DNA from: Deroplatys truncata
Lineage: Eukaryota > Arthropoda > Insecta > Mantodea > Mantidae
Assembly (NCBI GenBank): GCA_030765065.1
Contig: CM060990.1
Span: 669,196,118-669,260,117, forward strand
DNA length: 64,000 nt
Direction: 5' to 3'
Shown here: positions 42,250 through 54,472 of the stretch, piece by piece
Numbering within the stretch: position 1 is the first letter of the stretch
Layout of the letters: every line of letters begins with the position of its first letter
Made by a program: the position numbers and the translations under genes
The notes under the pieces: model-generated
Told to the model about the DNA's origin: nothing
What the model saw: the letters and a program-made list of their open reading frames with translations, nothing else
The model's database searches: none

Positions 42250-45200
42250 ATTCGGATTTGCAAATCCACAAGCTGCTTTGAAACAGATTGACAACACCAA
42301 TAAATCCAGTACTTCATAGTACACTAAAATTAGTACCACGTTGCCACGTTAATTATATCTAAAGTCGCTAAATAATACACCTTTGTGGCCCAATGTTGCC
42401 TAATTTCTACTTTAAACGTAACAAAAGTACGTACTTTATAATATATAGTACGCCAGAAATTGTAGTGATGTTTCCACCTGAGTACACCTACACAAAAAGG
42501 AAATCTTAACTACTGATGGTTTATGAATTATTAGTGATTAATTAACACGCCACCTGATGATTTTATACAACTTTAACGTAATTGAATAAAAATACTCCAT
42601 CAATCAAAAGCCCTTCCAAAAGTGGAAATATAAGTACCATAAGCAATATCAAATAAACAAACTCGTTATTGTGTAAGAAAATCTGCAACATTTAGGTGAA
42701 ATAGAGTAACGTTGCTTCAAAACGTTCATTGTATTTTTTTCCAGCCGTGGGGCCACAGAAATCTGTTTCTTTGTATTTTTAGGAGATGAACCGTGTTTTA
42801 GGCGAAAGTCGACGCTATAAGCTACGGTATCTTCCTGCCGTTTATGCCTCAAATTTTTAACCGAAGAGCCAATAAAGATACAGGCTGATTGTTAGCACTA
42901 ACGAGAAGATAGAGAGACCTAGCTTCATGTACAGAAATCCGGAGGCTAGTAGTAACTTGATATATGTGAACGTAAGCGAGGATTTTACAGTTTGTCATGA
43001 TTCCTTGCTAAGGGAACACGTATTACTCGCATTCAGAAAAGGACGCTAAATTCCCAGATTTGTTTAAGTACCGCGGAATTATGTAACGACGAAGTAATTT
43101 GTGTGGAATGTTTATCAATTATTCTAATAGTCTTCTTCGATATAGTTTTTATCCAATCTTATAAATAATTTAATATTTGTCAAGTAACTATTTCAAGTTA
43201 GCGGAAGACAAAAGTACGGTGATAGAGCACCGATTTATTGAGTAACTAGCCGGAGCAGATGTTAGTTTGCCAAGTGATAATCGTGGGAGTACGGCGTTAA
43301 AGAATCGCACGTGCTAGTGACAAAAGAAGAGAGAATCTTGCAGGGTTTCTGGCATAAAATCGCACCGGAGTGAGAATACTGAAAAAAGTATCCTAGTGTT
43401 ACCACTCGCGAATCCCACCCTGACATAATCCCCCTAGGAAACAGACCGATTCGCCGACAGTAGAACCCTGAAATGACGTTTGCTTCATAGCTTACTTTCG
43501 GCGACATCGATTCCTGAAGACGATCCCGAAGTTATAGCGGCGAGATCTACAACCACGCTGGTAAGAAGAAGACGACGACAGAACTTCTACAAATTATTTT
43601 CCAATATTCATAGAATAAATGTTTTAACATTAAGTCTTACCTCAAGCTGACTTTTCTATCATAATTTGTATAAACTATATCTACTTTCTTATTCTAATGA
43701 TTTGTAATAAGACATTGCGAAGTGGATTTGAACATAAAACAAATTATTCCAAGTCAATGCTGCTAAGTTTAAGTAATTTCATATGCTTTGGTGGATGTAT
43801 AACGCGACGTCGGCATTCTACTGTGCAATATATTAAAAGTCACTAAATCAATAATACAATCGATGCTATAGGAGTTAAGGAAAACACTGAAAAATAAATT
43901 GCATTGAGGCAAATTAAGAAAGAAACATAAATTATTTATTGCATCTTGAGTTTTGGTATATATATTTATGAAAAGCTTTTCAACCTCAAAAATAGACTTG
44001 TATTTAAATTAAATTACATATAAGAAGCTCAGATAACACTGCAGGTTATGTCAGAATGCCTCCCCTTTCATCACTGTTTATAGTACTTATTCAGACTCTC
44101 GAGCCTATGGCATGTTGCCTTGACTCACCTATAGGAGCTACAGTAAATAGTAACAATTAAACCTGCTGTACTTTGCACATATCTTAATTGCTTATTTGGT
44201 GCCCAGCGTCTACTTCTTATTTTTTCTAGAGAAATATTACATAAATATAAAAAATATACACTAAATGGGGCTTAGTTTAAATTAAGAAAGCTAGATTTTT
44301 ATTCTTTAGTAATTACCACTGGAGTTTCATAAAGAAGAAAGCAAATAGGGCTAAGGTAACACTCATAATAACAAACAACACTAAAGTTAAGGTATATAAA
44401 AATTATTTTCCTGATGGAAATTCTTTCCAAGTAATGACTAATTATAATGTTTAATTTATAAGTTATGAATTTCTATAATTAAATTATTTGCGTTTGAAAC
44501 ATGATTTCTACCGCTTTTACATGCATTATCATATCCTTTAGTTTTGTACTTATAGCAGTACAGCCCGATTTTATTCGAACTGAAGTTTTCTGTATATAAT
44601 TTAAAAAACTTAATTTCATTTTTAGTATGTTGAACTCAAACGAACCGAAGTTCAATAGCTGTTTCAGATATATTTACTAAACATTATTTGTATTAAAATA
44701 AAAGGCATAATAGTGGTGGAAAAACTGTTTCCGCTTCTTGAAAAACATTATAATTATAGGTAAGTGTAACATTATTAATAATTTTAGATTCTAGCATTGA
44801 AGGAGTAATGCTATCGCTTAAAGGGAATGTAAACATTTTAGAATATTGTTTACATAAAATAAGCATTATAGCATTTATTATCCTTAAATATAAGGAGTAT
44901 ATTTTTGCATTACTTTTAAAATCTGCCTCACGTCCCATTACTGTCACAGCAGATAAGCCTGAACAGAAAAAGTCAACAAGCATTTTCTATTAAAACTAAC
45001 ACATTTAGAGCTATTTGGTCGCGAAGAAGAAAGTTGCAGGGATGTGTTTTAAACAAGTAAAACACTGGCAATAATTAACTCCCGGTATTTCGGACATCAA
45101 AAAAGCAGACTCTCACTGCGGTCTATTGAAGAGGAAGAAAAGGGAGAAATACGTGTGTTCTAAAAAGTTGAACGTCGGCTACATAACTTTTGGATATACA

Positions 45201-45469
45201 AAGAAAGGTTTTGGCATTTGATAGTTCTTAAAAATTTAATCACAATGTTCTTTTCTAAGTAGTCCAAAAAGCAAAATATTTCCCAACTTAGCAACTCTGC
45301 CACAACCTGATAATTCATTTCTACTTTTACAAAGGCAAGAAACAAACAGAAATCCGGCTATGGCGCCGAGTTTTTCAGTGTCGTCCTTTACAAATTTAGC
45401 CTACACACAATTATTTGTCATCGATTGAGGTAATAATGGTTAACTATGAAGACTGGCATTTGTTTCGTC
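42250..45469. other. Long AT-rich stretch with no supported feature
   Basis: No transposase, reverse transcriptase, tRNA-like head or shared repeat was recognised in these 3.2 kb. Open frames are short (up to 96 codons) and without domains. The part at 43250-43570 is closer to 45% G+C and ends in a donor-like CTGGTAAGAAG; it could be an isolated exon or 5' UTR, but I see no partner. Confidence 0.4.
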
Positions 45470-45735
45470 AGTGTTTATCACCCATTCTTACTGCAGAATG
45501 CACCACAGACGACGGACATTGATAACACTAAGTGGAATGATAATTGAGAAAGGAAATTTGGGAAGAAAGCGTATCAGGCCTGAGTTTAGGATACCTTCCC
45601 TGCATTTTCCAGTTGTGAACAGTGAGAAAAAATAACCCAGACAGGGAGGACGGTCCAGGCGGGATTGGAACTGTGGACCTCTGGTTCATGAGTCTATACG
45701 TAAACGACCTCGGCTACCCGTGTCGGTATAAGTAC
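45470..45735 (-). repeat. SINE-4 copy, minus strand
   Basis: The plus strand ends with GGATTGGAACTGTGGACC (B-box complement) and CGACCTCGGCTACCCGTG (A-box complement); the body TTGAGAAAGGAAATTTGGG and GCATTTTCCAGTTGTGAAC is the reverse complement of the corresponding body at 10310-10440. Confidence 0.75.
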
Positions 45736-45854
45736 TTATGAGATTGTAAGACGCCATTGGGTATGTTATTTCAAAATTAATTCTAGAATGCCTTGTGTAA
45801 TACCGGAAGAAGTGTGAGTCAATTCGAGAATTCAATGTCGTACCAGCATGTTTC

Positions 45855-45930
45855 TATGGTATTTCAGTTGGTTAGAGCAGTGGCACGGTAAGCCGAAGAT
45901 CCGTAGTTCAAATCCCGGCTTTAGAATTGA
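45855..45930 (+). repeat. tRNA-like sequence (pseudo-tRNA or SINE head)
   Basis: TTTCAGTTGGTTAGAGCAG resembles a tRNA D-arm/A box and GTTCAAATCCC (45906-45916) is a B box. A 7-nt loop ACGGTAA is enclosed by GGC/GCC, which would put GGT in the anticodon place, but position 33 is C instead of T and the acceptor stem TCTATGG/CTTTAGA pairs poorly. I read it as a tRNA-derived SINE head or pseudogene. Confidence 0.5.
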
Positions 45931-46054
45931 ATTTTCGAACTTTAGCCCACACACGGCAGGTGTCGAAGAACAATGAATTAATGAAACAGGATATTAGCTT
46001 TGTGAACCACTATTACTGAAACTTGAAATATTTTTTTATTTTCTCTCATACCTA

Positions 46055-46790
46055 AAAATTCGATGTCGAGGTTTCACCGGATATATATGCTTTGAGGCCC
46101 CCTGACCCAAAAAAATGCATAACTCAAAAAAAAATCCCGTGTAAACACTAAACTTGTTATTTATATTCAAGAAAATCCTCACTCCAAAATACGCTTTACA
46201 TGGATCATTTTAAGAAATGTTTTAATTTTTGAAAAAAATAGCTCTAATGACTTTGCTTAAAATGCCATGTATTAAAGATATTTACATGTAAAATAAAATG
46301 TATATCTTGAATTTTCGGGTAATAGTTTGTGAAGTCCTCTTCATTCAGAAGGACATTTATATAACCTTGTATAGCTGGTAAAATTTAAGCGATAGACCAA
46401 GAACGTATCTACTACACAAAAAATGTTGATCTGTTTAAAACACACAATTTATTTCAAATAACCTTTTTGTGGCATCAGCCGCTTCTGAGATATCCTTTAT
46501 TAATGGTTCGAATTGTTTAATACTTAGCCATTCTTTCAAATACTGTTGATTTTCAGCTGTTTCTCGTGATGTCATGGAAAGAGTGTGGATTTTAAGGACA
46601 ACATATAGCGTCCCGTTCTAAAACGTTTGAATCTCGCTATTCCCTTTGTAAAGGGAAATACCTCTGTAAAGGTATATTTGGGTTAAAATGAAGTAGATAG
46701 ATAAATAAGATTTAGAAAGAATAAATTGATATCCACTAATAATCGATAGGGGTAGAGAAAATCATGTGAATGTAACACATATGTTTTTCT
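46055..46790 (+). repeat. Repeat B copy
   Basis: CGAGGTTTCACCGGATATAT, TTTGAGGCCCCCTGACCC, ACACAATTTATTTCAAATAA, GGCATCAGCCGCTTCTGAG and AGAGAAAATCATGTGAATGT follow the family order. Confidence 0.75.
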
Positions 46791-47649
46791 TGTACATTAG
46801 TGTTTCATTGTTACAGAAAATATCAGCCTTTGTTACTGTAAAATATATTCGCGACTGCGTTCGTCGAGATAAAAAATAAAAAAAATCTAAAAATACTTAA
46901 CACAATCCTCCGTTTAGAGCAAGCACTGGCATTTCTGGCAGTGGAAGGCCTAAAGATGGCGAAGAGGGTTAGAATGGATGGGAAGGGAAGAGACGGGAAG
47001 AGGGGGACGAAAGGCGGATGGTGGCGAGAAGAGGTCGTGTAATTAATTAATTTTCGCAGCCTCCCACCCTACTGTTATAATTTCTCCTCAAAAACTCAAG
47101 ATGCGCATCGCACACAGAGAGAGGCACAACACACGCTGCCAAGATAGCGCTTTCTACTAGATGAGACCCAGGAGTCTGCAGCTAACAAGGGAATCTAGAA
47201 CAATTTATTTTGCTTTCTAGAACTACTGTTAAGCTTCTTAAAAGCTGTGAATCTTATTTGTCGTTTTCATTTAAGCTTCGTGTTAATCAATAGAACTCGT
47301 TGCATGAAGGTTAATAATTTTCTGCACCCCTCGGTGTAAGGGGGTGTTTTCGATTATGAATAAACTAGCTGTCTTATCTGGGGTTGCACGGATGCATTAT
47401 CTTACTAAGGGGAAAATATGGACAGGGATAGCTTTTAAAAGGCGTTAGTAGCCTATTATTTTCGATGAAACAGTCTTGTTCAAATGGTGCATATTGTGAT
47501 TTTGTCCAGGGGATTCATTTAGCTCACATTCTCACTTCCCTGATGTGAACTCGTTCAATCACCCCGTCACTTCACTTTCTTCGTGACGTAGCCTATTTTC
47601 CCTGACGGTTCACTCGCTGGAGAGTCGAACATACTCACTCAACTCATTT
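46791..47649. other. No supported gene; purine-rich patch at 46965-47040
   Basis: A G/A-rich block (GGGAAGGGAAGAGACGGGAA...) of about 75 bases is followed by moderate-GC DNA. No domain or repeat was recognised. Confidence 0.4.
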
Positions 47650-47992
47650 ATTCATTCACTGTTTAACCCCATCTTATGTAGGACTTACACCCCCAGGACT
47701 TGCAGAAGGGTGCCTGGGGTCAGAGGCCCGTCGAGGAGCAGACAGAATGTCCAGGATGGATGATCAGCCCGATGCCTGGTATGGGATGAAGGAAGTAGAT
47801 GAAACGAAATGACGGCGAAATGGATGAAAGGAAAGGTGATGATGGAGCAGTTGGTTGAATGAATGGAGGGGGAAACCGGAGAACCCGGAGAAAACCCGCT
47901 CAGACGCCGCTTTGTCCACCACAAATCCCACATGCGGGTCCCTGGGATTGAACTCGGGCCGCCTTGGTGACAGGCGAGCGGTCTAAGTATTA
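47650..47992 (-). repeat. SINE-2 copy, minus strand, head truncated
   Basis: It shares CCAGGACTTGCAGAAGGGTG, GTCGAGGAGCAGACAGAATG, CAGCCCGATGCCTGGTATGG and ACGCCGCTTTGTCCACCAC with the copy at 61304. The B-box complement GGGATTGAACTCGGGC is present near 47945. The A-box end stops at GAGCGGTCTAAGTA where the mariner fragment begins. Confidence 0.85.
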
Positions 47993-48290
47993 AACCTCTG
48001 GTTGGAAAAAACAGATTTATTGATTTGGAGGTCCAAAGCACTAATCCGTTTCAAAGTAATGTCCTTAGTGAAGCACACACTTCTTCTATTCTTGGAAAAA
48101 CTTCTGAAACACAGTTTTTGGAAGAGTGAGCAACTAGGCCGTGGCATTCTGCACGATTTCTCTCGACTTAAATGAGGTCTCTTTCAGCGACATTCTCAGC
48201 TTGGAAAACAGTCAAAAGTCACAAGAAACAATTTTGAGTGTGTAGGAAGCCTGATGAACCACAGGATAAAGCCGGCTATCGAGACCCAGG
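47992..48290 (-). pseudogene. mariner 3' end (transposase C-terminus)
   Basis: Read on the minus strand from about 48240: KMSLKETSFKSREEIVQNAT, then LLTLPKTVFQKFFQE and KKCVLH, GHYFETD. This is the usual C-terminus of a mariner transposase ('F-x-S-x-E-E-I ... F-Q-K-x-F-x-x-W ... C-I ... G-x-Y-F-E'). Stops replace two codons. The terminal TTAAACCTCTGGTTGGAAAA abuts the SINE-2 head, so it inserted into, or was joined to, that SINE. Confidence 0.75.
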
Positions 48291-49120
48291 AGGGCAAATA
48301 GTGATAATAATAATAATCATAATAATATTATACGATCGAAATCAAACTAACAACAAAAATGTACTGAAAAGAATAAAGGGTATAAAGAGAATCAATTTAT
48401 TATAAAATAAAAAGACGCCCGCTCTGTAAATTCATACTAGGAAGGGGTTTTGTTGAAAAGGCCGAAAAACAATTTTTGTTTTCCTCGAAATGAAAGCAGA
48501 TGTACCTGCTATCGGCGACAAGAAGTCTACCGGAAGTTTCGCTTTTGTGCGTTAGCTCGGGCAGTTTACAATGGTTTCAAAGCTTAGCAGGGTCAGAAAG
48601 TAAACGTGTCTTATCTACGATCTAAGAATATTCGTGGGAAGATTTTAAAACTCAAAACAAGCTGTAAGAAGCACACGTGAAAGTTGTCAAAGTGGGGGTA
48701 GCCAATAATAAAATCATGAAACAAAAATGATAGCCAATCAAAGATCGCGCATGCATCACATGATTCGTTTGAACTTAAAACGGAACGAAACATAAGAAAG
48801 GTGGGGGAAAATTCTAAGTTCGACGAAACGCATGAAAAAGAAAAAGAAACACTGAGACACATTCCGATACCAACTAACCACGAGGACGGTTGATGAAACC
48901 AAAATAAGAAGAAAATAATCAGAAAGGTTGAATTGTGAAATGAAGTTGTGAAATCTAGGCAATTCGAGGGCTAGTTGGAGAAACATATAAGTAGCGACTT
49001 CGAAAGTAATGACAATAATAACACTAGTTTTGACGACGAAGGTGGCGGGTCGACCAGATGGGAATCTTCTTAGCAAAATAAAGGAATAATAACTCAATCT
49101 TCGCCGGCAGCATTACTAAT
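48291..49120. other. No supported gene
   Basis: An ATA/ATC microsatellite-like patch lies at 48303-48335. Minus-strand frames of 83 and 113 codons (48611-49097) overlap, are Phe/Ser-rich and lack domains; they look like chance frames. Confidence 0.4.
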
Positions 49121-49262
49121 ATTTTCAAGGCAGTGTCACCACCCCTGGAAACCAGAACCTCAGCTCTACCAGAACAAGTTCCTAATCCCTGCCATCCAAT
49201 AATTGAACCCGGGGCTCTGAGTCTCCTGAAGCGACAGCAAGGAACAACACAGATGTGTTAAA
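49121..49262 (-). repeat. Possible tRNA-derived SINE head
   Basis: AATTGAACCCGGGGCTCTGA is a B-box complement followed by CTCCTGAAGCGACAGC. The 3' part upstream (CACCCCTGGAAACCAGAACC) would be the body. Only one copy is visible. Confidence 0.35.
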
Positions 49263-49270
49263 GGTCAGCG

Positions 49271-50915
49271 TCAAGGAATGTTGTGTTTAGCGAAAAAAGC
49301 CTGAATCAAATGCGCAGAATGGTCGGGTGCGTTATCATGATGGAGGTGCCAAGCTTTTGCTGCCCACAGAACCAGTCGTTTGGGTCGCACAGCGTCACGA
49401 AGGCCACAAAGGACCTCCTGGTAGTTGAGAAAGGAGTATTTTAAAAGGAGTTGTATCGTATTTCAACTGTTGGGGAGCCGAACTTGTAGTTGCAACAGCA
49501 CATATGGTACCCGCTTTCCGGTAACCTGAGCCCTAAGTTTAAAACTATTAACTTTCTAATTTGACTGTTTCTTTAAGTATTATATATTTATGTTTGCCTC
49601 GGCTGCGTCAGTATTATTGTTAGAGACATGGATGTCTTGGCAGGGTTGTGGTACGACTAAGAATGTAGGCTTACACAGATTTCAATTTTACTTCACTCCT
49701 TTTATTAATACTTGATACGATTTAAATAACACTTCACTGCTATAGAGAGAGCAGTAGGATTCTTTTATGAATTACTTGCACTTTTTAACACGTAAACTAT
49801 TTTTGTCTCACACGAATACGTATTAAATCTCTCGAGGATGTGTCTCGCATCCGGTTAGGAACACTGTTTGCAGGCAACTGAACTGATTTCAACCGCCTAA
49901 ACTTGTAAATTTCTGTATTTCAAGTCTGTGATTGGCTATTTCTAATCCAATAGAATACCTTCTAAAGCTTTTTCTGGTTGTTGATTGACTATTTTTATAA
50001 ACTGTCACTAAAATACATTATTGCTTCCAACAATCACAAGTAGTATTGTTAAACTTTCAAATTCATTAGTGCCTCAAGGTTACCTCATTGTTGGCAACTT
50101 TTAACCTATTATTCTCACAGCTCCTACATTGTTAAATTACGTAATATACTCACATAGCATTATTACACATGGATACAATAATACAAGCATATGAAATGAC
50201 TGTTACATACATTTTAGAAATTATTACATACACATATTGCTTCAAGGCGGGCTGTTATTGAATTTACATATTATATAATTAGACTGAAATCATTTTAGTG
50301 TTAAAAACACTGCCTCATAGTAATGCTTTGCGATGGTTTAGACCTTGTGTTGCGTACTCATGATGAACCACACTACGGGTGTCAAAGAGAACGGTCAACA
50401 TGAGCTTGACTTTGCTGCGGACCGGCCCTGCTTTTTCAGCCTCGGGGATGACGGATGTTGCCATTGTGACGACTACATCTTGGTTTCTGGGTCGTAGCCA
50501 TAAACTCATGTCTCATCGCCAGTGATCACGGTTTTCAGAAATTTGGGGTCACTATTTGCATTGACCAGCATGTCCTCTGCGATGTCCAGACGTCATTGCT
50601 TGTCAGCAGCTTCAGTACGAATTTCGCGGACACTCTCCTGATGCCAAAATCCTCGGTCAAATTTGATGTACCGATCCAATGCTTACCGCTATTTCGTTCG
50701 CAAGTTCTCGGCTTGTTGAGGATCTTCCTATACGTGGTTCGCTCCCCACTGATGTACGGCCATCTTTGAAGCGGTTGTACCACCCCTTTATCCACGAGGT
50801 GCTCGTGGCATCGTCCCCGAAGCCTGTTGAATCTTGCGAATGGTTTCCACTTAGATATTGTCAAGTTTTGACAAAATTTAATGCGATATCGCTGCTCAGG
50901 TTGTTCCGTAATTTT
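49271..50915 (-). pseudogene. mariner transposase pseudogene split by a solo LTR
   Basis: Minus-strand pieces in changing frames are EQPEQRYRIKFCQNL (near 50905), YISGERTTYRKILNKPRTCE, LTEDFGIRRVSAKFVLKLLT (about 50640), YGYDPET-type sequence, RSKVKLMLTVLFDTRSVVHH and EYATQGLNHRKALL (to 50322). After the LTR (49426-50317) the same protein resumes as YQEVLCGLRDAVRPKR, then AWHLHHDNAPDHSAHLIQAF and ends in a stop at 49273. The second catalytic Asp is in HHDNAP. The third Asp region is absent. The target-site duplication TAGT interrupts the codons before YQEVL. Confidence 0.92.
49426..50317 (-). repeat. Solo LTR copy 7, nested in mariner
   Basis: Plus-strand ends TGAGAAAGGAG and CACTGCCTCA are flanked by a perfect TAGT at 49422-49425 and 50318-50321. 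Length is 892 bp. Internal order matches the family (GAGCCGAACTTGTAGTTGCA, GCCTCGGCTGCGTCAG, GGCGGGCTGTTATTG). Confidence 0.95.
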
Positions 50916-51435
50916 ACAAAATCTGAAATGCGCCGATCGCTCACTACACGTCTTCACTCGTAGGACTACTGTCAGCGACTGACGCTTTCTGCGAGCGGGG
51001 AAAAAATTCACGACTGCGCATGAATGTCTCTTCCATATGTCCACAGAAGGAAGTCTCCCGCTTTTTATTGGTTTACGCAGGAAAAAATAAGGTTTGATAC
51101 CTTTTGAACACACCTCTAATAGCCAATGAAACCTTCCACAGAACATTCTGAACTATCTTGACACACGTACTGGAGGTGGGGGAAAGAAACTTTCAAAAAA
51201 TTCTGATTATGTTCCGATAGCGTTTCCAATGTTACGTTCGGGCAAGAGCGTTGCATACCTCTGTTTACCTCCGACTAGAAAGCGCCGACCTCTCGATAAC
51301 TTGTGCCATAGCCGGTACATCACAACATTTTACTTAAGGGTTTGAAAATATCAGTAGGGATAGAAAGTTTAAGGCCAAATTCTATAATGAAGGCACACAA
51401 ACTTCTGTCCCGATTGGTCAAGTGGTGCAGTTTTA
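50916..51435. other. Probable 5' part of the mariner plus unassigned DNA
   Basis: The segment to about 51180 continues upstream of the mariner start and may contain its 5' UTR; CACACGTACTGGAGGTGGGG at 51160 could be near its end but no matching right end is present. 51190-51430 shows nothing recognisable. Confidence 0.35.
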
Positions 51436-51795
51436 TATACGGGCTGGACCATTTAAAATGATCCAGTACAATATCTCCAAAACTAAGCGTTGTAGAAACA
51501 AATGAATAAAAGTTTCTTGATATTATGGGGGAAAAGTAAATGTCATTAGTCGTGTTTTATTTGGAGGGTGTTGTGATGGTCATTTTAGGGTCAATTTAAT
51601 TTGACCCTGATTGTAGGTTCCAATTTCAAAAATTAAAATGACCATAAAATGACTACCAGAACCTCCTCCAAACAAAACTTGACTAATGATACTTACTTTA
51701 CCCCCTAATATCAAGCGACTTTTATTTAAGACATTTCTTTCTACAACGCTTAGTTTTGAAGACATTGTACAGTCTCAAATGATCCACCCTGTATA
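51436..51795. mobile_element. Foldback MITE, complete
   Basis: It starts TATACGGGCTGGACCATTTA and ends GATCCACCCTGTATA. The arms are about 165 bp inverted repeats with little spacer (centre near 51615-51640). It matches the copies at 29071 and 24152. Confidence 0.92.
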
Positions 51796-51972
51796 AGTAG
51801 CTAAGCGGAGAAACTGAACAAGGCGTTAAATATGCATTTACTAGAACTTCCCACCCCTAAGTATAGTGTCAGAAAAGAATTCAGCCCTATCTGGTGTATA
51901 TACCGTGTATCAGAAAAGTTCGTTTACTATGTTACAGGGAATATAGAGTAAAAACAATCTTATGCTTTAGAG

Positions 51973-52128
51973 CAGAGGTGGCGAAAACGTGACTCGCGAG
52001 GCATTTTGACTCGCAGGCGCACGTTCCCTCTCATCAACCGTCCGTTTGATTTTCACATGCTGCTGAGTGACGCCGTGCGGGTTGCATATTTGGTGACTCG
52101 CGGAAGGAAGCCGTTTTCGCCACCCTTG
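51973..52128. mobile_element. hAT-type MITE
   Basis: The 156-bp element has ends CAGAGGTGGCGAAAACG and CGTTTTCGCCACCCTTG, near-perfect inverted repeats beginning CAnnGGTGGCGAAAACG. A perfect 8-bp target-site duplication CTTTAGAG lies at 51965-51972 and 52129-52136. An 8-bp duplication and CA-starting repeats are diagnostic of the hAT superfamily. Confidence 0.93.
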
Positions 52129-52184
52129 CTTTAGAGTATGTAACAAAAACTTCTCACACTTTTTACTTGCCCCACTACGCACTT

Positions 52185-53005
52185 ACATTAAGTAGACGAG
52201 GTCTTTTATTCTACAAAAGATTAAATACCGATATTTCACCGAAAATGTAGTTTTTGAGTCCCCTTAACCCAAATCTCACTTTTAGAAAAAAAGTATGCTC
52301 ACGTGTGTGTATCTTTGTGTTTGTCTATGAACAGAGTAACTAAAAAAGAAGGGTACCATGATTACAATCCTTTTTATTTAAGTTCTATATCTTTCAAAGA
52401 TGCAACACGAGAATTTTTAAGAAGATCCCTTAATCCAAACTAATCTTTATTCAAGTGTAGCGTTTTCGTTATTTTTTATTTGTTTAAACGTGACTAATAT
52501 TTTTTTGTTTAAAAATGACATATATTTAAGATATTTTGTTAAAAAACAAACGTATATCGTTCTGAATTATTTTTGTGCAATTGGTAAACCGTAAGAGATG
52601 TAGAAAATCTTGCTATACAAAACTGTAGCTTACGCCGAATACATTTTTGTGGTGTTAACCATTTTGGAGATACTCCTGGTTATTGCTTTGAATTTTCAAA
52701 TACGTATACTTCTCAAGTGGAAAAACGCTATTCCTTTTTTTCTCGTGCTCATGTAAAGACAATAGAATTTCAAAGTCATCAGAAAGCCACCTACTCTTAA
52801 AGGATTTGACTTTGGCTTATAGCCTACTGTATTCCTCTAACCCCCTTATATCTACAAGGAAATATGTAATAAAACCATTTCTTCATATGTTTATCTCGAT
52901 TAGCATTATGTAGATAGAAGAATAAGCTGTCACAATAGTAGTTTTTGAAGAATGGGTTGAGAAAGTCATGTGCATGTAACGCATAGGATTTTTCTGAGGC
53001 TTTGT
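52185..53005 (+). repeat. Repeat B copy
   Basis: ATATTTCACCGAAAATGTAG, CCAAAGATGCAACACGAG-like sequence, TTAAGATATTTTGTTAA, AAGGAAATATGTAATAAAAC and GAGAAAGTCATGTGCATGTA keep the family order, with substantial divergence. Confidence 0.65.
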
Positions 53006-53130
53006 GTTTGCTACTGCTGTTCGTAAGCGCAACGAATTGGTTTATGGACTCCGTTATTTGCTTTCATACAGGATGTGAACAAATAAAATTTGAGATTTTA
53101 TTGAAATTATTGTCTTTCGTTTCATTGAAT

Positions 53131-53417
53131 TAAATTGAATTGTTTTATTTATGGACGCTCTCTAAATGCTGTGATTCTTAGCGACCCATATTTTATATTG
53201 GGCGCGAAAGACCGGAAATTTTGCTCAGAGGCATTTTTACTCAGGCTTGAGGTTCTTTTACGTGCCGTAAATCTACGAAATGAGATCACCGGCTTTACTT
53301 CCCTCTCGAAGGAAGCTGAGGATTTTTACTCCCGAAAATATCCATTACCCTTCCTCGGATTTGAACCCGCCACCTCGGAAACTAGATACTAGCATGGTAC
53401 CACTAGGTCACGGAGGA
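53131..53417 (-). repeat. SINE-1 copy, minus strand, complete
   Basis: It runs from the A/T-rich tail (TAAATTGAATTGTTTTATTT) to the tRNA-like head (GGATTTGAACCCGCC, then ACCACTAGGTCACGGAGGACG). A perfect 13-bp duplication CGTTTCATTGAAT lies at 53118-53130 and 53418-53430. The A-box end is altered (AGGTCACGG). Confidence 0.92.
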
Positions 53418-53557
53418 CGTTTCATTGAATGGATAATCGTTTCATGTGTACCAGTGATTAATAGAGAGGCTAAAACTTCCAGGATTTTGTGAAGCTGCAG
53501 GGAATATTGGATATATTCCTCGCATTTTTGAGTGTTCTCCTGTAGCTCGAAGTTCTA

Positions 53558-53599
<42 letters not shown>
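53558..53599. repeat. (TA)n microsatellite
   Basis: About 20 TA dinucleotides in a row, continuing into TGCATAT. Confidence 0.95.
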
Positions 53600-53601
<2 letters not shown>

Positions 53602-53819
53602 TATTTGCATAAAGTGTTGAGCTTGCACATTGTGTGAAATGTTCAAATACATAGTTCTTTTAAAGATCCATGCATTTTCATTCAAACCCAAACTCTTGTA
53701 ATGAACAACTTATGTTTGAAAGTTTTAAATTCAACCAAATAACATTGATGACCTTATTTGCAGTGGAAGGTTAGTTATACATCTTATAAAGAGTAAATTG
53801 GCTAGGAGCCATTAGTTCT

Positions 53820-53950
53820 ACCGAGCTAGATAGCTCATGCGCTAGCGCCTGAGGCTCGCATTTGAGAGGTCCCTTGTTCGATTACTGTTGGATCGGTTAC
53901 CCTGACCTTGGATTTTTTCATAGTTGTCCCAGGTCGGTGGAACTGGGTGT
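53820..53950 (+). repeat. SINE-3 copy, plus strand
   Basis: ACCGAGCTAGATAGCTCATG gives an A-box-like head, CCTTGTTCGATTACTG a B box, and GGATTTTTTCATAGTTGTCC the body. The order is the reverse complement of the other SINE-3 fragments. Confidence 0.6.
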
Positions 53951-54472
53951 ATTATATACTACAACGAATTTTCTTCTCCCACATTGCCACTATTTTAAAT
54001 TTCGATTTCAACTTTAAGGATTAGAGGGCCAGGCGGATTGGTCGGTGATGCGCGGCGTATGCAGCGTAGGTACTTTGAGCAAAGAAAGGCTTCTTATGGC
54101 ACAGATGGAAACGTTACGGAACCCTCTGCTCTGCTCCTGCCGCTTTAAGATCTGACTGCCCTTCGTATTCTCTCGCCACACCTTTCCTCCCGTAGTTCCA
54201 GTCTTGGCCGCAGTGCTAAACTCCTCCTTTATTTCTATTCCCTATGCCCAACCAATAGTTTATTTTATCATAATAGAACATTTGAACCTTTCTTTAAATA
54301 CAGGTATATTGTCATTACTCGTATTTACACGTAATTTATACATTTGAATGAAATAAACATTTGTGTACACACACCAAAAGGAATGGTTTAAGTTAGTGGA
54401 GTATATAATGTAAATTAACAGTAATATAGCCTTTACTGGATTACAGAAATGATAAAGATTCATTTGCCAACG
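53951..54472. other. No recognisable feature
   Basis: A GC-richer patch (54010-54230) and AT-rich DNA, without a supported gene. Confidence 0.4.

Noticed and set aside
45855-45930. Functional tRNA-Thr (GGT) gene
   Set aside because: A and B boxes are present but the acceptor stem pairs poorly and position 33 is not T; a tRNA-derived repeat is more likely.
48611-49097. Phe/Ser-rich minus-strand frames (83 and 113 codons) as a membrane protein
   Set aside because: They overlap in different frames, have no start context or homology I recognise, and reflect A-rich plus-strand DNA.
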